From positions 4,216,001-4,280,000 of the forward strand of contig NC_010397.1 of the NCBI RefSeq assembly GCF_000069185.1: a DNA stretch of 64,000 nt, read 5' to 3'. A program made the position numbers and the translations under genes. Position 1 is the first letter of the stretch. Each line of letters opens with the position of its first letter. The stretch comes from Mycobacteroides abscessus ATCC 19977 (GTDB lineage: Bacteria > Actinomycetota > Actinomycetes > Mycobacteriales > Mycobacteriaceae). The notes under the pieces are model-generated. The model searched no databases, had not been told where the DNA came from, and saw only the letters and a list, made by a program, of their open reading frames with translations. Below are positions 7,699 to 16,773 of the stretch, one piece after another.

Positions 7699-8796
7699 AT
7701 GGATTTCTCCCTGACCGAGGCACAGACCGACCTGGCCGGTCTGACCCGCACCATCGCGTCGACGATCAGCACACCGGAGCGGCAGAAGGAACTCGACAAG
7801 CAGGACAGCCGGTTCGACCGGCAACTGTGGACCAAGCTGGCCGAGGCCGACATCCTCTCCACCGCCGCTCCCGAATCGGTCGGCGGCGCCGGATTCGGCG
7901 TGCTGGAACAGTCGTCGATCCTGGTGGAGCTGGGCCGTGAACTGGCCGCCGTTCCGTACCTGGAGTCGGTGGTGCTAGCTGCCGGAGCGCTCGCCGCATT
8001 CGGCTCCGAAGCTATGCGGAACGATTGGGCAGCACCGGCTGTCGCGGGCAAGAAGGTCTTGACCATCGCTCTCGAGGGCGAGCCGGGCGAAGGTCCGGTC
8101 GCCGCGCGAACCGAGGGCACGGGATATGTGCTCACCGGCAACCGCGTCCTGGTGCCGTTCGGCGTCGAGGCCGACGCGTACCTGGTGCCCGCCGAGACCG
8201 AGACCGGTACCGCCGTGTTCTTGGTGTCCGCCGACGATGCCGGCGTAACCCAGCAGGCCCTGCACACCACCGGCAAGGACAGCTCCGCGGAGTTGATCCT
8301 GTCCGAGGTCCCCGTTCCTGCCGAACGCAAGGTTGGCGGCGCCGAGGTTGTGGAGTGGCTCCGGCTGCGGGAATCGCTGGGCCACAGTGCTTACCAGCTC
8401 GGCGTGCTGGAAAGGGCCCTGGAGCTGACCGCCGACTACGCACGTACCCGTGAGCAGTTCGGCAAGCCGATCGGCGGCTTCCAGGCGGTGGCCCAGCGGC
8501 TGGCCGACGGATACATCGACGTCAAAGGTCTGTGTCTGACGCTGTGGCAGGCCGCGTGGCGCGTTTCCGAAGACCTGCCTTCCGATGTCGACGTCGCGAC
8601 CGCGAAATTCTGGGCCGCCGATGCCGGGCATCGCGTGGCGCACACTGCCGTTCACGTGCATGGCGGCGTAGGTATCGACGAGGACCACCCGGTGCACCGC
8701 TACTTCCTGGCCGCCAAGCGGGGCGAGTTCGCCTCGGGCAGTGCGACCGAACAGCTGCGCCGCATCGGGCGCGAGCTGGCCGACACGCCTGCCTAG
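7699..8796 (+). CDS. fadE27: Acyl-CoA dehydrogenase FadE27 (ChsE5-type subunit)
   Basis: 365 residues from ATG 7699; an in-frame codon 42 bases upstream overlaps fadE26 and is unlikely. The fold is acyl-CoA dehydrogenase-like. The C-terminal catalytic region includes YARTREQFGKPIGGFQAV (about residues 248-265) and VHGGVGIDEDHPVHRYF. It is shorter than FadE26, as expected for the partner in the steroid-specific heterotetramer, where each subunit completes the other's active site. Located between fadE26 and fadD17, spacing 16 and 9 bases. Confidence 0.92.
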   Translation: MDFSLTEAQTDLAGLTRTIASTISTPERQKELDKQDSRFDRQLWTKLAEADILSTAAPESVGGAGFGVLEQSSILVELGRELAAVPYLESVVLAAGALAAFGSEAMRNDWAAPAVAGKKVLTIALEGEPGEGPVAARTEGTGYVLTGNRVLVPFGVEADAYLVPAETETGTAVFLVSADDAGVTQQALHTTGKDSSAELILSEVPVPAERKVGGAEVVEWLRLRESLGHSAYQLGVLERALELTADYARTREQFGKPIGGFQAVAQRLADGYIDVKGLCLTLWQAAWRVSEDLPSDVDVATAKFWAADAGHRVAHTAVHVHGGVGIDEDHPVHRYFLAAKRGEFASGSATEQLRRIGRELADTPA

Positions 8797-8805
8797 TATC
8801 TGGTT

Positions 8806-10308
8806 GTGAGCACCTCCGAGGACGCGACGGTCACGCGGCTACTGGTGAACTTGGCCGACGTCGAGGACCGGGGACTGCACTTCGAAGGTTCGTTCACTTC
8901 CTGGCGGGACCACATAGCCGAAAGCCGTCGTCTGGCCTCGGTATTACGCGCACGCCTGGATCCCTCGAAGCCGCCGCACATCGGCGTAATCCTGGAAAAT
9001 ACACCGGGTTTCGCGCGCCTGCTTACCGCAGCGGCATTGGCCGGGCTCGTGCTGGTGGGCCTGAACTCGACCCGACGCGGATCGGCTTTGCGGCGCGACA
9101 TCGAACTCGCCGATTGCCAGTTCGTGGTCGCCGACGAGTCCGATACCGTTGCCGGCTTGCAGCATCCGCAGATCGAGATCGCCGATGTGCGACCAGACGA
9201 CCTATACATGCTCATCTTCACCTCGGGCACCAGCGGTGATCCCAAGGCCGTACAGATCACTCATGCCAAGGTGGCGTCCGCGGGAATCATGCTGTCATCA
9301 CGGTTCGGTCTCGGCTCCACAGACGTCTGCTATCTCTCGATGCCGATGTTCCACTCCAACGCGGTGATGGCAGGGTGGTCGGTCGCCGTGGCAGCAGGTG
9401 CGTCGATTGCGCTGCGGCGCAAGTTCTCCGCGTCGGGATTTCTGGATGATGTACGCGAATACGGGGCGACATACGCCAACTACGTCGGCAAGCCCATGTC
9501 ATACGTGCTGGCGACACCGCAGCGTCCCGACGACGCCGAGAACCCGTTGCGGATCATGTACGGCAACGAGGCTGCCGCTGGCGATACCGACCGATTCGCA
9601 ACGCGATTCGGCGCCGTTGTGGTCGACGGGTTCGGGTCGACCGAGGGCGGTGTGGCGCTCGGGTGGGCGCCCGGAACGCCGCCGGGCGCCATCGGCCCTC
9701 TCACCCCGGATATTCAGATTCTGGATATCCAAACTGGTCGCCCCTGTCCCCCTGCGATTTTCGATCAAAGCGGCAAGGTGATCAACGCCGCTGAGGCGAC
9801 CGGCGAGCTGGTGAACGTCACCGGCCCCGGCCGGTTCACCGGCTACTACAAGAATCCCGAGGCCGATGCCGAACGCATGGTCGGCGGCAGGTATCACAGC
9901 GGCGACCTCGCCTACGCCGACGAGAACGGCTACGTATACTTCGCCGGACGCCTGGGCGATTGGCTGCGTGTCGACGGTGAGAACCTGGGCACCGCACCGA
10001 TCGAACGAGTATTGCTGCGCCACCCGGACATCACCGAGGTCGCCGTCTACGGCGTTCCGGACCCAACCGTCGGAGACCGGGTGATGGCGGCGCTCGTCGG
10101 TGCCGACTTCGATCCCGTCACCTTGAGCGAGTTCCTTTCCGCCCAGGAAGATCTCGGACCCAAGCAATGGCCGTCATTCATCCGGGTCAGCGGTGAGCTT
10201 CCCCGGACCGCGACGTTCAAGGTGATCAAGCGGCAGCTGTCGGCGGAGGCACTGGAGACCGCCGATCCGGTGTGGGCTCTGACGAACGGCACCTATACCC
10301 GAACCTGA
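8806..10308 (+). CDS. fadD17: Steroid/fatty acyl-CoA ligase FadD17
   Basis: 500 residues from a GTG at 8806. Adenylate-forming enzyme: the P-loop-like motif MLIFTSGTSGDPKAV lies around residues 135-149, YHSGDLAYADENGYVYFAGRLGDWLRV supplies the hinge Asp (about residue 380), and a C-terminal Lys in FKVIKRQL is the likely catalytic lysine. M. tuberculosis FadD17 activates C5 side-chain steroid acids to CoA thioesters; operon position after fadE26-fadE27 supports the same role. Its stop is 3 bases before the first 58-bp repeat of the DUF559 element, so that insertion has not damaged it. Confidence 0.9.
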   Translation: MSTSEDATVTRLLVNLADVEDRGLHFEGSFTSWRDHIAESRRLASVLRARLDPSKPPHIGVILENTPGFARLLTAAALAGLVLVGLNSTRRGSALRRDIELADCQFVVADESDTVAGLQHPQIEIADVRPDDLYMLIFTSGTSGDPKAVQITHAKVASAGIMLSSRFGLGSTDVCYLSMPMFHSNAVMAGWSVAVAAGASIALRRKFSASGFLDDVREYGATYANYVGKPMSYVLATPQRPDDAENPLRIMYGNEAAAGDTDRFATRFGAVVVDGFGSTEGGVALGWAPGTPPGAIGPLTPDIQILDIQTGRPCPPAIFDQSGKVINAAEATGELVNVTGPGRFTGYYKNPEADAERMVGGRYHSGDLAYADENGYVYFAGRLGDWLRVDGENLGTAPIERVLLRHPDITEVAVYGVPDPTVGDRVMAALVGADFDPVTLSEFLSAQEDLGPKQWPSFIRVSGELPRTATFKVIKRQLSAEALETADPVWALTNGTYTRT

Positions 10309-10311
10309 TCG

Positions 10312-10369
10312 CCGAACGTGCGAATCCGGTCGAATTCTCGCCGCAAATCGACACGATCCGCACGCTCGG
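10312..10369. repeat. 58-bp direct repeat, left copy (REP-like)
   Basis: An exact copy of 11265-11322. The ends are near-palindromic: CCGAACGTGCG at the left and CGCACGCTCGG at the right pair with one mismatch over 11 bases, and an inner GTCGA/TCGAC pair can extend the fold. It begins 3 bases after fadD17 stops and precedes the DUF559 gene. Confidence 0.92.
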
Positions 10370-10402
10370 AAATTTGTCGGTGGTCAATGTGATGCTCCAT
10401 TC

Positions 10403-11263
10403 ATGGGGGACGTACCGTGGCCACTCATCAGGTCCGAGGCACTCACCAACCGTGTGGTCACCGGATACGCCCTCCGGCAATTCACCGCGCTATACCCAGG
10501 CATCTATGCGCCCACAGACGCCCAGATCACTCCGCGTAAGCGGGCAGAAGCAGCGTGGCTGTGGTCAAGGCGCAAAGGAACCATCGCCGGCATATCCGCG
10601 GCCGCATTGCATGGCACCAAGTGGCTGCCACAGCAGGGCCCTGTCGTACTAATTCACACCAATCGTCGTGCTCCGCGCGGTATCACGTTGTGGAGCGATA
10701 GCCTGCCCGAGGGCGAGCGGATGTTCGTCGATGGGCTGCCTGTCACCACGCCCGCGCGTACGGCGTTCGACATCGGGCGGCGTACCCCCGTCGACCTAGC
10801 GGTGCAACATCTGGATGCCTTGATGAATGCGACGAGGCTTTCCCGCACCGATATCGAGACCGTGGCCACCCATCATCGGGGCGCTCGCGGGTTACACCAT
10901 CTGGCCAACGTTTTGGGCTTGGTCGACGGCGGCGCAGAATCACCATGGGAAACACGTACGCGGCTCCTCGTTGTACGTGCGGGATTTCCCGCCCCACAGA
11001 CACAACTCGTCGTCCGGAATCGTTTCGGCGACTTTGTCGCTCGCCTTGACATGGGATGGCCAGACCACAAGGTAGGCATCGAGTTCGACGGCGCGCAACA
11101 TTGGACGAGCGCACAGCAACGCACCCGGGACATCGACCGCGCCACAGAGTTGGTTGACGAGGGATGGCGCATCATTCGGGTGAGCTCCGATATGGTCCGG
11201 CATCGGTCGGGAACGATTCTCGCCCGAGTAGCCGAAGCATTCGTCGCCGCCCGGGCCGCGTAA
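10403..11263 (+). CDS. DUF559 (VSR-like PD-(D/E)XK) endonuclease-domain protein
   Basis: 286 residues. The N-terminal half (about 1-150) resembles the AbiEi-like domain often fused to DUF559 in actinobacteria, with AAWLWSRRKGTIAGISAAALHG. The C-terminal half (about 175-286) is a DUF559/VSR-like nuclease: SPWETR (Glu), ARLDMGWP (Asp), GIEFDGAQHW (Glu-x-Asp) and GWRIIRVSS. The possible catalytic residues look intact. No clear ribosome binding site precedes ATG 10403. The gene lies alone between two identical 58-bp repeats and interrupts a sterol gene cluster, which suggests a mobile or selfish origin. Its DNA target and any toxin-antitoxin role are unknown. Confidence 0.8.
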   Translation: MGDVPWPLIRSEALTNRVVTGYALRQFTALYPGIYAPTDAQITPRKRAEAAWLWSRRKGTIAGISAAALHGTKWLPQQGPVVLIHTNRRAPRGITLWSDSLPEGERMFVDGLPVTTPARTAFDIGRRTPVDLAVQHLDALMNATRLSRTDIETVATHHRGARGLHHLANVLGLVDGGAESPWETRTRLLVVRAGFPAPQTQLVVRNRFGDFVARLDMGWPDHKVGIEFDGAQHWTSAQQRTRDIDRATELVDEGWRIIRVSSDMVRHRSGTILARVAEAFVAARAA

Positions 11264-11264
11264 A

Positions 11265-11322
11265 CCGAACGTGCGAATCCGGTCGAATTCTCGCCGCAAA
11301 TCGACACGATCCGCACGCTCGG
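11265..11322. repeat. 58-bp direct repeat, right copy (REP-like)
   Basis: Identical to 10312-10369 over all 58 bases. It begins one base after the DUF559 stop codon. The unit distance between copies is 953 bases, so the gene plus one repeat forms a discrete module. Confidence 0.92.
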
Positions 11323-11348
11323 CGCGGGGACCGGCTACCGCGCGCTGA

Positions 11349-12464
11349 CTATCCGCGGATCTCGTCCAGCCTGTCCACCGCAGCCTCGAACCCCGATACC
11401 AGGTCGGCGACGATCTCCGCAGTGGGCCGGATCTCGTTCATCCGCCCCACGATCTGCCCCGCGGGGAAACACACCGTCTCCGGGTCATGCGCGCGGTTCA
11501 TCCGCTCATGCGCCTCGCTGACCAGAATGTTCTGCAACGGCATCGGTAACGGCGTAGGCGCATCCTCGGCATCCCAGGCCTGCGTCCACTTGGTCTTCAA
11601 GAGCCGCGCCGGCTTACCCGTGTAGATGCGGGTGCGCACGGTGTCACCGGAGGTCGCCTTCAGCAGGGCCTGCTGCACCACGGAATCGCCACCAGCAGTG
11701 ACGGTTCCGAGGTCGTACTCAGCGGCCGTGAGCCAGATCGAACCGGTCCATACCCCGGAGGCACCCAGCGCCAGCGCCGCCGCCGCCTGCCGTCCACTGC
11801 CGATACCACCGGCCGCCAACACCGGGGCACTGCCGTCGAGCGCGTCGACGATCTCCGGCCACAACACCATGGATGCCACGTCACCGGTGTGACCACCGGC
11901 CTCATAGCCTTGAGCCACAACGATGTCGACACCGTTCTCGACATGGCGCCGGGCGTGTTCGGCCTTACCTGCCAGCGCGGCGACAGGCACCCCATGCTCG
12001 TGGGCCTGGTCGATCACGTCCTTGGGCGGCGAGCCCAACGCGTTGGCGATCAGCTTGATCGGGTGCTTGAGCGCGACCTCAACATGAGAGCGCGCCACCG
12101 AATGCAGCCAGCCCAGCACGCCGGCCGACTCACGCTCTCCCGGCAGCGGCGGGACGCCCAGATCGGCCAATGTCTTCTCGACGAAGTCCTTGTGCCCCTG
12201 CGGGATCAACTTGTCGATATCCACCGCGGTACCCTCGGCGGGCACCTTGGCAGGCATCACGATATCGACGCCGTACGGTTTGCCGTCGGTGTTCTCGTCC
12301 ATCCAGTTCAGGACGGCGTCGAGCTCATCGGGATCGTTGAACCGAACGCAGCCCAGCACACCCATACCGCCCGCACGGCTGATCGCGGCGGCCACCTTCT
12401 CCGACGGCGTGAAACCGAATATCGGGTAACGGATTCCAAACCGCTCGCACAGGTCGGTACGCAT
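11349..12464 (-). CDS. Nitronate monooxygenase / 2-nitropropane dioxygenase-family flavoprotein
   Basis: 371 residues. TIM-barrel FMN enzyme of the NMO family: [10 protein letters not shown] at the N-terminus, GVPVAALAG, the [12 protein letters not shown] loop (about residues 183-194), and [21 protein letters not shown] (about 213-232) for phosphate binding. The start ATG 12464 is 3 bases after the fadD19 stop, so the two are cotranscribed. Similar genes accompany fadD19 in other sterol-degrading actinobacteria. In this setting an oxidation or enoyl-reduction step on a steroid acyl-CoA is possible, but the true substrate is not visible from the sequence. Confidence 0.82.
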   Translation of the reverse strand: MRTDLCERFGIRYPIFGFTPSEKVAAAISRAGGMGVLGCVRFNDPDELDAVLNWMDENTDGKPYGVDIVMPAKVPAEGTAVDIDKLIPQGHKDFVEKTLADLGVPPLPGERESAGVLGWLHSVARSHVEVALKHPIKLIANALGSPPKDVIDQAHEHGVPVAALAGKAEHARRHVENGVDIVVAQGYEAGGHTGDVASMVLWPEIVDALDGSAPVLAAGGIGSGRQAAAALALGASGVWTGSIWLTAAEYDLGTVTAGGDSVVQQALLKATSGDTVRTRIYTGKPARLLKTKWTQAWDAEDAPTPLPMPLQNILVSEAHERMNRAHDPETVCFPAGQIVGRMNEIRPTAEIVADLVSGFEAAVDRLDEIRG

Positions 12465-12467
12465 GAC

Positions 12468-14120
12468 TCAGGCTCCCGTGTTGACGTGCTTGCTGTTGAC
12501 CAGGTCGACCTTCTCGGTTTCCGAGACCTCCTTGGCCCAGCGATAGTCGGCCTTGCCCGCCGGGTTCCGCTTGACGGAGTCCACGATCCAAATGCTGCGC
12601 GGCACCTTATATCCCGCAATTTCCTTGCGGGCGTGGGCGTCCAGGTCCTCGAAGGTGAGCTCGACACCCTCACGCACCGCGATCACGGCCCCCACATGCT
12701 GACCCCACTTCTCGTCGGGTACCCCGACCACGACCGCGTCGAACACGGCGGGGTGGCCCTTCAGTACGCTCTCGACCTCCTCAGGGAACACCTTCTCGCC
12801 GCCCGTGTTGATCGAGACCGATCCACGGCCCAGCATTGTGACGGTACCGTCGGCTTCGACGGTCGCCCAATCACCCGGAATCGCGTACCGCACACCGTTG
12901 AACGTCTTGAACGTCTCGGCGGTCTTCTTCTCGTCCTTGAAATATCCGACGGGGATGTGGCCGCTCTTGGCGATCAGCCCACGCACCCCGGAACCGGGCT
13001 GAACTGGATTGCCCTCTTCATCGAGAACCGTTGTGGTGGAGCTGATCTTGACGGTCGGCCCACCGGGATGCATCTGCCCCTTGGTGACCGTGGACAGTCC
13101 GCCGGTACCGGTCTCGGAGGCGCCGATGGCGTCGGTGATCACCCGGTTGGGCAGCAATTCCAGGTAGCGCTCCTTGACGGTCTGCGAGAACAGTGCGGCA
13201 CTGCTGGCCAGTACCCACAGCGAGGACAGATCGCGTGCGCGGCCGGTCTCGGTGTCCAATGCGTCGATGAGCGGTCGCCCGATGGCGTCGCCGGCGAAGA
13301 ACAGCATGTTGATCTTGTGCTTCTCGATGAGCTCCCACACTTCTTCCGGATTGAACTCCGGCGCGAGCACCGTGGTGCGCCCCTGGAACAGGGCCATGAA
13401 GGTCGCCGCCTGGGTGGCTCCGTGGATCATCGGCGGGATCGGGAATCCGATGAACGGTGCGGCCTCGGCACCCTGTTTGGCCAGGTCCCACTCGCCCTCG
13501 ATGTACTCACCGGTGACGTAGTTGATGCCTCCGAACAACGAGCGGTAAATGTCCTCGTGTCGCCACATCACGCCCTTGGGGAAGCCTGTGGTGCCGCCGG
13601 TGTAGATCAGGAAGATGTCATCGGGGCTGCGCTCCTCGAAATCGCGCTCCGGGGATCCCTGTGCCAGAGCGTCCGCGAAGGGGACCCCGCCGTACGAGTC
13701 AAACGACCCGTCCGCGCCATCTTCCACCACGATCGCGGTCTTGACATTGGGGGTGCTCGGCAGCACGTTGGCGACCTTGTCGCTGTACCGGCGCTCGTGC
13801 ACCAATGCCGCCATATCGGAGTTCTCGAACAGGTAGTGCAGCTCGGCTTCGACGTAGCGGTAATTCACGTTGACCGAGATCGCACGGATCTTGACGATGG
13901 CCGTCAGCGCGATGACGATTTCGATGCCGTTGCGGCAATACAGGCCGACCTTGTCGCCGGGGCCGACGCCCTGGCTCTGGAGATAGTGCCCGAGCCGATT
14001 GGACTGCTCCTCAAGCTCGGCGTATGTCAGCTTTCGGTCACCGGAAATGATGGCAACACGATCGGGCATAGTGTCGATTGCATGCTCAATGAGGTCGGCA
14101 ATGTTAAGGGCCATGTCCAT
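12468..14120 (-). CDS. fadD19: Steroid-26-oyl-CoA ligase FadD19
   Basis: 550 residues. Acyl-CoA synthetase with [16 protein letters not shown] (about residues 172-187), the GAPETG-like [12 protein letters not shown], and [22 protein letters not shown] near the C-terminal hinge. Long stretches match the recalled M. tuberculosis FadD19 start (ALNIADL) and core. FadD19 activates the C8 side-chain acid of cholestenone and is needed for C24-branched sterols. Start is ATG 14120, with an alternative ATG at 14114. A perfect KstR site lies 5 bases upstream of the start codon, between this gene and divergent echA19. Confidence 0.94.
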   Translation of the reverse strand: MDMALNIADLIEHAIDTMPDRVAIISGDRKLTYAELEEQSNRLGHYLQSQGVGPGDKVGLYCRNGIEIVIALTAIVKIRAISVNVNYRYVEAELHYLFENSDMAALVHERRYSDKVANVLPSTPNVKTAIVVEDGADGSFDSYGGVPFADALAQGSPERDFEERSPDDIFLIYTGGTTGFPKGVMWRHEDIYRSLFGGINYVTGEYIEGEWDLAKQGAEAAPFIGFPIPPMIHGATQAATFMALFQGRTTVLAPEFNPEEVWELIEKHKINMLFFAGDAIGRPLIDALDTETGRARDLSSLWVLASSAALFSQTVKERYLELLPNRVITDAIGASETGTGGLSTVTKGQMHPGGPTVKISSTTTVLDEEGNPVQPGSGVRGLIAKSGHIPVGYFKDEKKTAETFKTFNGVRYAIPGDWATVEADGTVTMLGRGSVSINTGGEKVFPEEVESVLKGHPAVFDAVVVGVPDEKWGQHVGAVIAVREGVELTFEDLDAHARKEIAGYKVPRSIWIVDSVKRNPAGKADYRWAKEVSETEKVDLVNSKHVNTGA

Positions 14121-14124
14121 AAAT

Positions 14125-14138
14125 TAGAACGTGTTACA
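14125..14138. promoter_or_regulatory. KstR operator between fadD19 and echA19
   Basis: TAGAACGTGTTACA is a perfect match to the KstR consensus and identical in sequence to the site at 6437-6450. It lies so close to the fadD19 ATG that the fadD19 transcript must have a very short or no leader. Confidence 0.87.
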
Positions 14139-14174
14139 TTTTTAGACAAGCCCCGGCATCTTGGAGGACCTCAA

Positions 14175-15017
14175 TTGACCGAAGCTGACGCTCTTCGCGC
14201 AAGCGGCTCATCGCACACCGTGACCGAGCAGGACGCCCCGCATGCTCTGGTGGAACTCCGCGATCACGTCCTCATCGTGACGATGAATCGTCCGCACGCA
14301 CGCAACGCCCTGTCCGGGGAAATGCTGGAGATCATGACGCAGGCCTGGGACCGCGTCGACAATGATCCGGAGGTCCGGGTCTGCATCCTGACCGGTGCGG
14401 GCGGATATTTCTGCGCCGGAGCCGACCTCAAAGCCATGAACAAGCGCGCCCCAGGTGATCAATTCTCCGATGGCAGCTACGATCCCTCGGTCATCCCCGG
14501 TCTACTCAAGGGGCGCCGTCTGACCAAACCGCTCATCGCGGCCGTCGAAGGTCCCGCAATCGCCGGTGGCACCGAGATCCTGCAAGCCACCGATATCCGT
14601 GTCGCGGGTGAGAGCGCCAAATTCGGTGTCTCTGAGGTGAAGTGGAGCCTGTACCCGATGGGCGGATCCGCGGTGCGGCTGCCCCGCCAGATCCCGTACA
14701 CGGTCGCCTGCGACATCTTGTTGACCGGCCGACACATCAAGGCCCCGGAGGCCAAGGACATCGGACTCATCGGACATGTCGTTCCGGACGGTCAGGCCCT
14801 GGAGAAGGCGCTGGAACTGGCCAATATGATCGCCGGCAACGGGCCTCTCGCGGTCCAGGCGGTCCTCAAGACCATCCGCGATTCGGAAGGCATGCACGAG
14901 AACGAGGCCTTCAAAGCCGACACCAAGGTCGGTATCGGAGTCTTCACCAGTAACGACGCCAAGGAAGGCCCGCGCGCCTTCGCCGAGAAGCGCGCACCCA
15001 ACTTCACCGGCAGCTAA
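14175..15017 (+). CDS. echA19: Enoyl-CoA hydratase EchA19
   Basis: 280 residues from TTG 14175, which has GGAGG seven bases upstream. Crotonase fold: [14 protein letters not shown] (about residue 40), the oxyanion-hole loop [15 protein letters not shown] (about 74-88), and [12 protein letters not shown] (about 126-137) with the catalytic acidic region. It matches EchA19 of M. tuberculosis, which hydrates steroid enoyl-CoA side chains, except for 15 or so extra N-terminal residues. These come from a repeat-like insertion at 14176-14227. An alternative GTG at 14220 would give the ancestral-length protein but lacks a good ribosome binding site. Confidence 0.92.
   Translation: MTEADALRASGSSHTVTEQDAPHALVELRDHVLIVTMNRPHARNALSGEMLEIMTQAWDRVDNDPEVRVCILTGAGGYFCAGADLKAMNKRAPGDQFSDGSYDPSVIPGLLKGRRLTKPLIAAVEGPAIAGGTEILQATDIRVAGESAKFGVSEVKWSLYPMGGSAVRLPRQIPYTVACDILLTGRHIKAPEAKDIGLIGHVVPDGQALEKALELANMIAGNGPLAVQAVLKTIRDSEGMHENEAFKADTKVGIGVFTSNDAKEGPRAFAEKRAPNFTGS
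14183..14220. repeat. Repeat-like in-frame insertion at the echA19 5' end
   Basis: The minus strand reads ATGAGCCGCTTGCGCGAAGA then GCG, closely similar to the 33-bp unit at 4001-4096 (about 20 of 24 positions with one gap). It is flanked by direct copies of TGACCGA (14176-14182 and 14221-14227) that each follow a start-codon first base (TTG and GTG). The net spacing is 45 bases, so the frame is kept. This looks like a second member of the same dispersed family. Confidence 0.5.
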
Positions 15018-15032
15018 ACCCGCACAGATAGT

Positions 15033-15668
15033 GTGGGCGGCGTGACGCCGATGTTCCCGCTGCAATCGGTACTGCTGCCCGGGGAGCCCCTACCGCTACG
15101 CATCTTCGAACCGCGTTATGTTGCGATGATCCGTGACGTGCTGGCCGCCGACCACACCTTTGGCGTCGTGCTGATCGCCCGCGGCCGAGAGGTCGGCGGC
15201 GGAGACGTCCGGCATGACGTGGGAACGGCTGCCCGTGTCCTGGACTGCGAATCCCTGGGGGCGGATCGCTTCGCCGTGCGCTGCGAGGGCGCCGGTCGGA
15301 TCCGGATCACCAGATGGCTCGAGGACGATCCCTATCCTCGCGCCGAAGTGGAACCGTGGCCCGACGAACCCGACGAACGGGTGCTGCCGTTGAGCGCACT
15401 CAACGAAGTTCAGGTGCGCATCGAGAACCTGTTACGGCGGGTCGCGACCGCACGACAGGTACGGCTTCCCCGCCGTTGGTCGATAGCCACGGGCCTGCCC
15501 AGTGGCGCCGAAAAGCGCCTATACGCCTTGGCTTCTCGGGTGCCCATGGGGCAGGCCGACCGCTATGCAGTGCTGGCGGCGCCGACGCTGGAGAAGCGCG
15601 TCAGCGCGCTGAACGACGCCGTCGACACCGTCAACGCGATGCTGGATTTCCGCGAATCCGACCGCTAG
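15033..15668 (+). CDS. LON substrate-binding (N-terminal) domain protein
   Basis: 211 residues from GTG 15033 (GTG 15042 is equally possible). The opening MFPLQSVLLPGEPLPLRIFEPRYVAM is the signature of the Lon N-terminal domain. There is no AAA+ or protease domain, so it is a stand-alone substrate-recognition module of unknown function, cytoplasmic with no signal sequence. It starts 15 bases after echA19 and overlaps the convergent F420-type oxidoreductase by 4 bases at its stop. A comparable gene lies next to echA19 in other mycobacteria, but no direct part in sterol breakdown is established. Confidence 0.85.
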   Translation: MGGVTPMFPLQSVLLPGEPLPLRIFEPRYVAMIRDVLAADHTFGVVLIARGREVGGGDVRHDVGTAARVLDCESLGADRFAVRCEGAGRIRITRWLEDDPYPRAEVEPWPDEPDERVLPLSALNEVQVRIENLLRRVATARQVRLPRRWSIATGLPSGAEKRLYALASRVPMGQADRYAVLAAPTLEKRVSALNDAVDTVNAMLDFRESDR

Positions 15669-16696
15669 GTCAACGCGGACAACTGCTTGACGTGCTCCAC
15701 GCTGCGACAGCCGACTACCAGCATGGTGACTCCGGCGGCCTCCCAGGCCTTGATCTGCTCCCGCACCTCGGCCTCGGTCCCGACGATCGTGGTGTCGAGC
15801 ACCAACTCATCCGGAATCGCTTCGGCCGCTTTGTCCTTGCGGTTGGTACGAAACAGCTCGGTGACCTCGTCCACCACCTCGCCGTAACCCATGCGTCGAT
15901 ACACCTCGGCGTGGAAGTTCAGTTCCACGGCACCCATACCACCGATGTACAAGGCGGAGAACGGCTTCAGCTGATCGAGCACCGAACGCCGGTCCTCGGT
16001 GACGATCACCTGCGCGGTGGCGGCGATCTCGAAATCCTCGCGGCTGCGCCTGGCACCGGGGCGCGAGAAGCCTTCGTCGAGCCACTCGTTGTACATGTCG
16101 GCCAGCCGCGGCGCGTAGAACATGGGCAGCCAGCCGTCGGCGATCTCCGCCGTCAAGGCGACATTCTTAGGCCCCTCGGCACCCAGGAAGATAGGGATAT
16201 CCGACCGCAGCGGGTGCACAATCGGCTTGAGCGGCTTACCCAACCCGGTGGCCTTGTCCCCGGTCAGCGGCAACGGATAGTGCGGGCCGTCGCTGCGCAC
16301 CGGCGCCTCGCGGGCCAGCACCTGCCTGATGATGTCGATGTACTCCCGCGTGCGCGCCAGTGGCTTGGGGAACGGTTGCCCATACCAACCCTCCACCACC
16401 TGCGGTCCGGACACGCCCAGTCCCAGGATGTGCCGTCCACCGGAAAGATGATCCAGTGTGAGAGCCGCCATCGCGCAGGCCGTCGGTGTGCGCGCGGAAA
16501 GCTGAATCACCGAGGTGCCCAACCTGATACGGCTGGTGTCCGAGCCCCACCAGGCCAGCGGCGTGTACGCGTCAGAACCCCAGGCCTCAGCCGTGAAGAC
16601 GGCGTCGAATCCGCCCTCCTCGGCGGCGGCCACCAGTTCACCCGCATTCTCCGGCGGAGAAGCCGACCAGTACCCCAGCTGCAATCCGAATTTCAT
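15665..16696 (-). CDS. F420-dependent luciferase-like oxidoreductase (Rv3520c-like)
   Basis: 343 residues. Bacterial luciferase-like TIM barrel: FGLQLGYW start, AWGSDAYTPLAW, SGGRHILGLGVSGPQVVEGWYG (about residues 85-106) and IFLGAEGPKNVALTAEIADGWLP (about 173-195). These motifs are typical of F420-dependent LLHT enzymes. It is divergent from the DUF35-ltp operon with a perfect KstR site in the 77-bp gap, so it is likely part of the sterol regulon. The reaction is not known; hydride transfer from F420H2 to a steroid intermediate is an inference. Confidence 0.86.
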   Translation of the reverse strand: MKFGLQLGYWSASPPENAGELVAAAEEGGFDAVFTAEAWGSDAYTPLAWWGSDTSRIRLGTSVIQLSARTPTACAMAALTLDHLSGGRHILGLGVSGPQVVEGWYGQPFPKPLARTREYIDIIRQVLAREAPVRSDGPHYPLPLTGDKATGLGKPLKPIVHPLRSDIPIFLGAEGPKNVALTAEIADGWLPMFYAPRLADMYNEWLDEGFSRPGARRSREDFEIAATAQVIVTEDRRSVLDQLKPFSALYIGGMGAVELNFHAEVYRRMGYGEVVDEVTELFRTNRKDKAAEAIPDELVLDTTIVGTEAEVREQIKAWEAAGVTMLVVGCRSVEHVKQLSALT

Positions 16697-16750
16697 GGGT
16701 CAGTTCTACCTGACGAGATATGCCGCGACCACCACCCTTGCGAAAAAAAC

Positions 16751-16764
16751 TAGAACTTGTTCTA
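16751..16764. promoter_or_regulatory. KstR operator upstream of DUF35-ltp4-ltp3
   Basis: TAGAACTTGTTCTA fits the consensus perfectly and is itself symmetrical (TAGAAC/GTTCTA). It lies 9 bases upstream of the GTG start of the DUF35 gene and 54 bases upstream of the divergent oxidoreductase start. Confidence 0.87.
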
Positions 16765-16773
16765 CTCGGAGGT

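Noticed and set aside
6549..8330. A 593-codon minus-strand frame
   Set aside because: It lies antisense to fadE26 and fadE27, which carry clear enzyme motifs; the antisense protein has no recognisable domain and is biased as expected for a shadow frame.
11889..15017. A continuous 1042-codon plus-strand frame
   Set aside because: It is antisense to the nitronate monooxygenase and fadD19 genes and only its last 280 codons are real (echA19, from TTG 14175 with a good ribosome binding site). The rest is a high-GC shadow frame.
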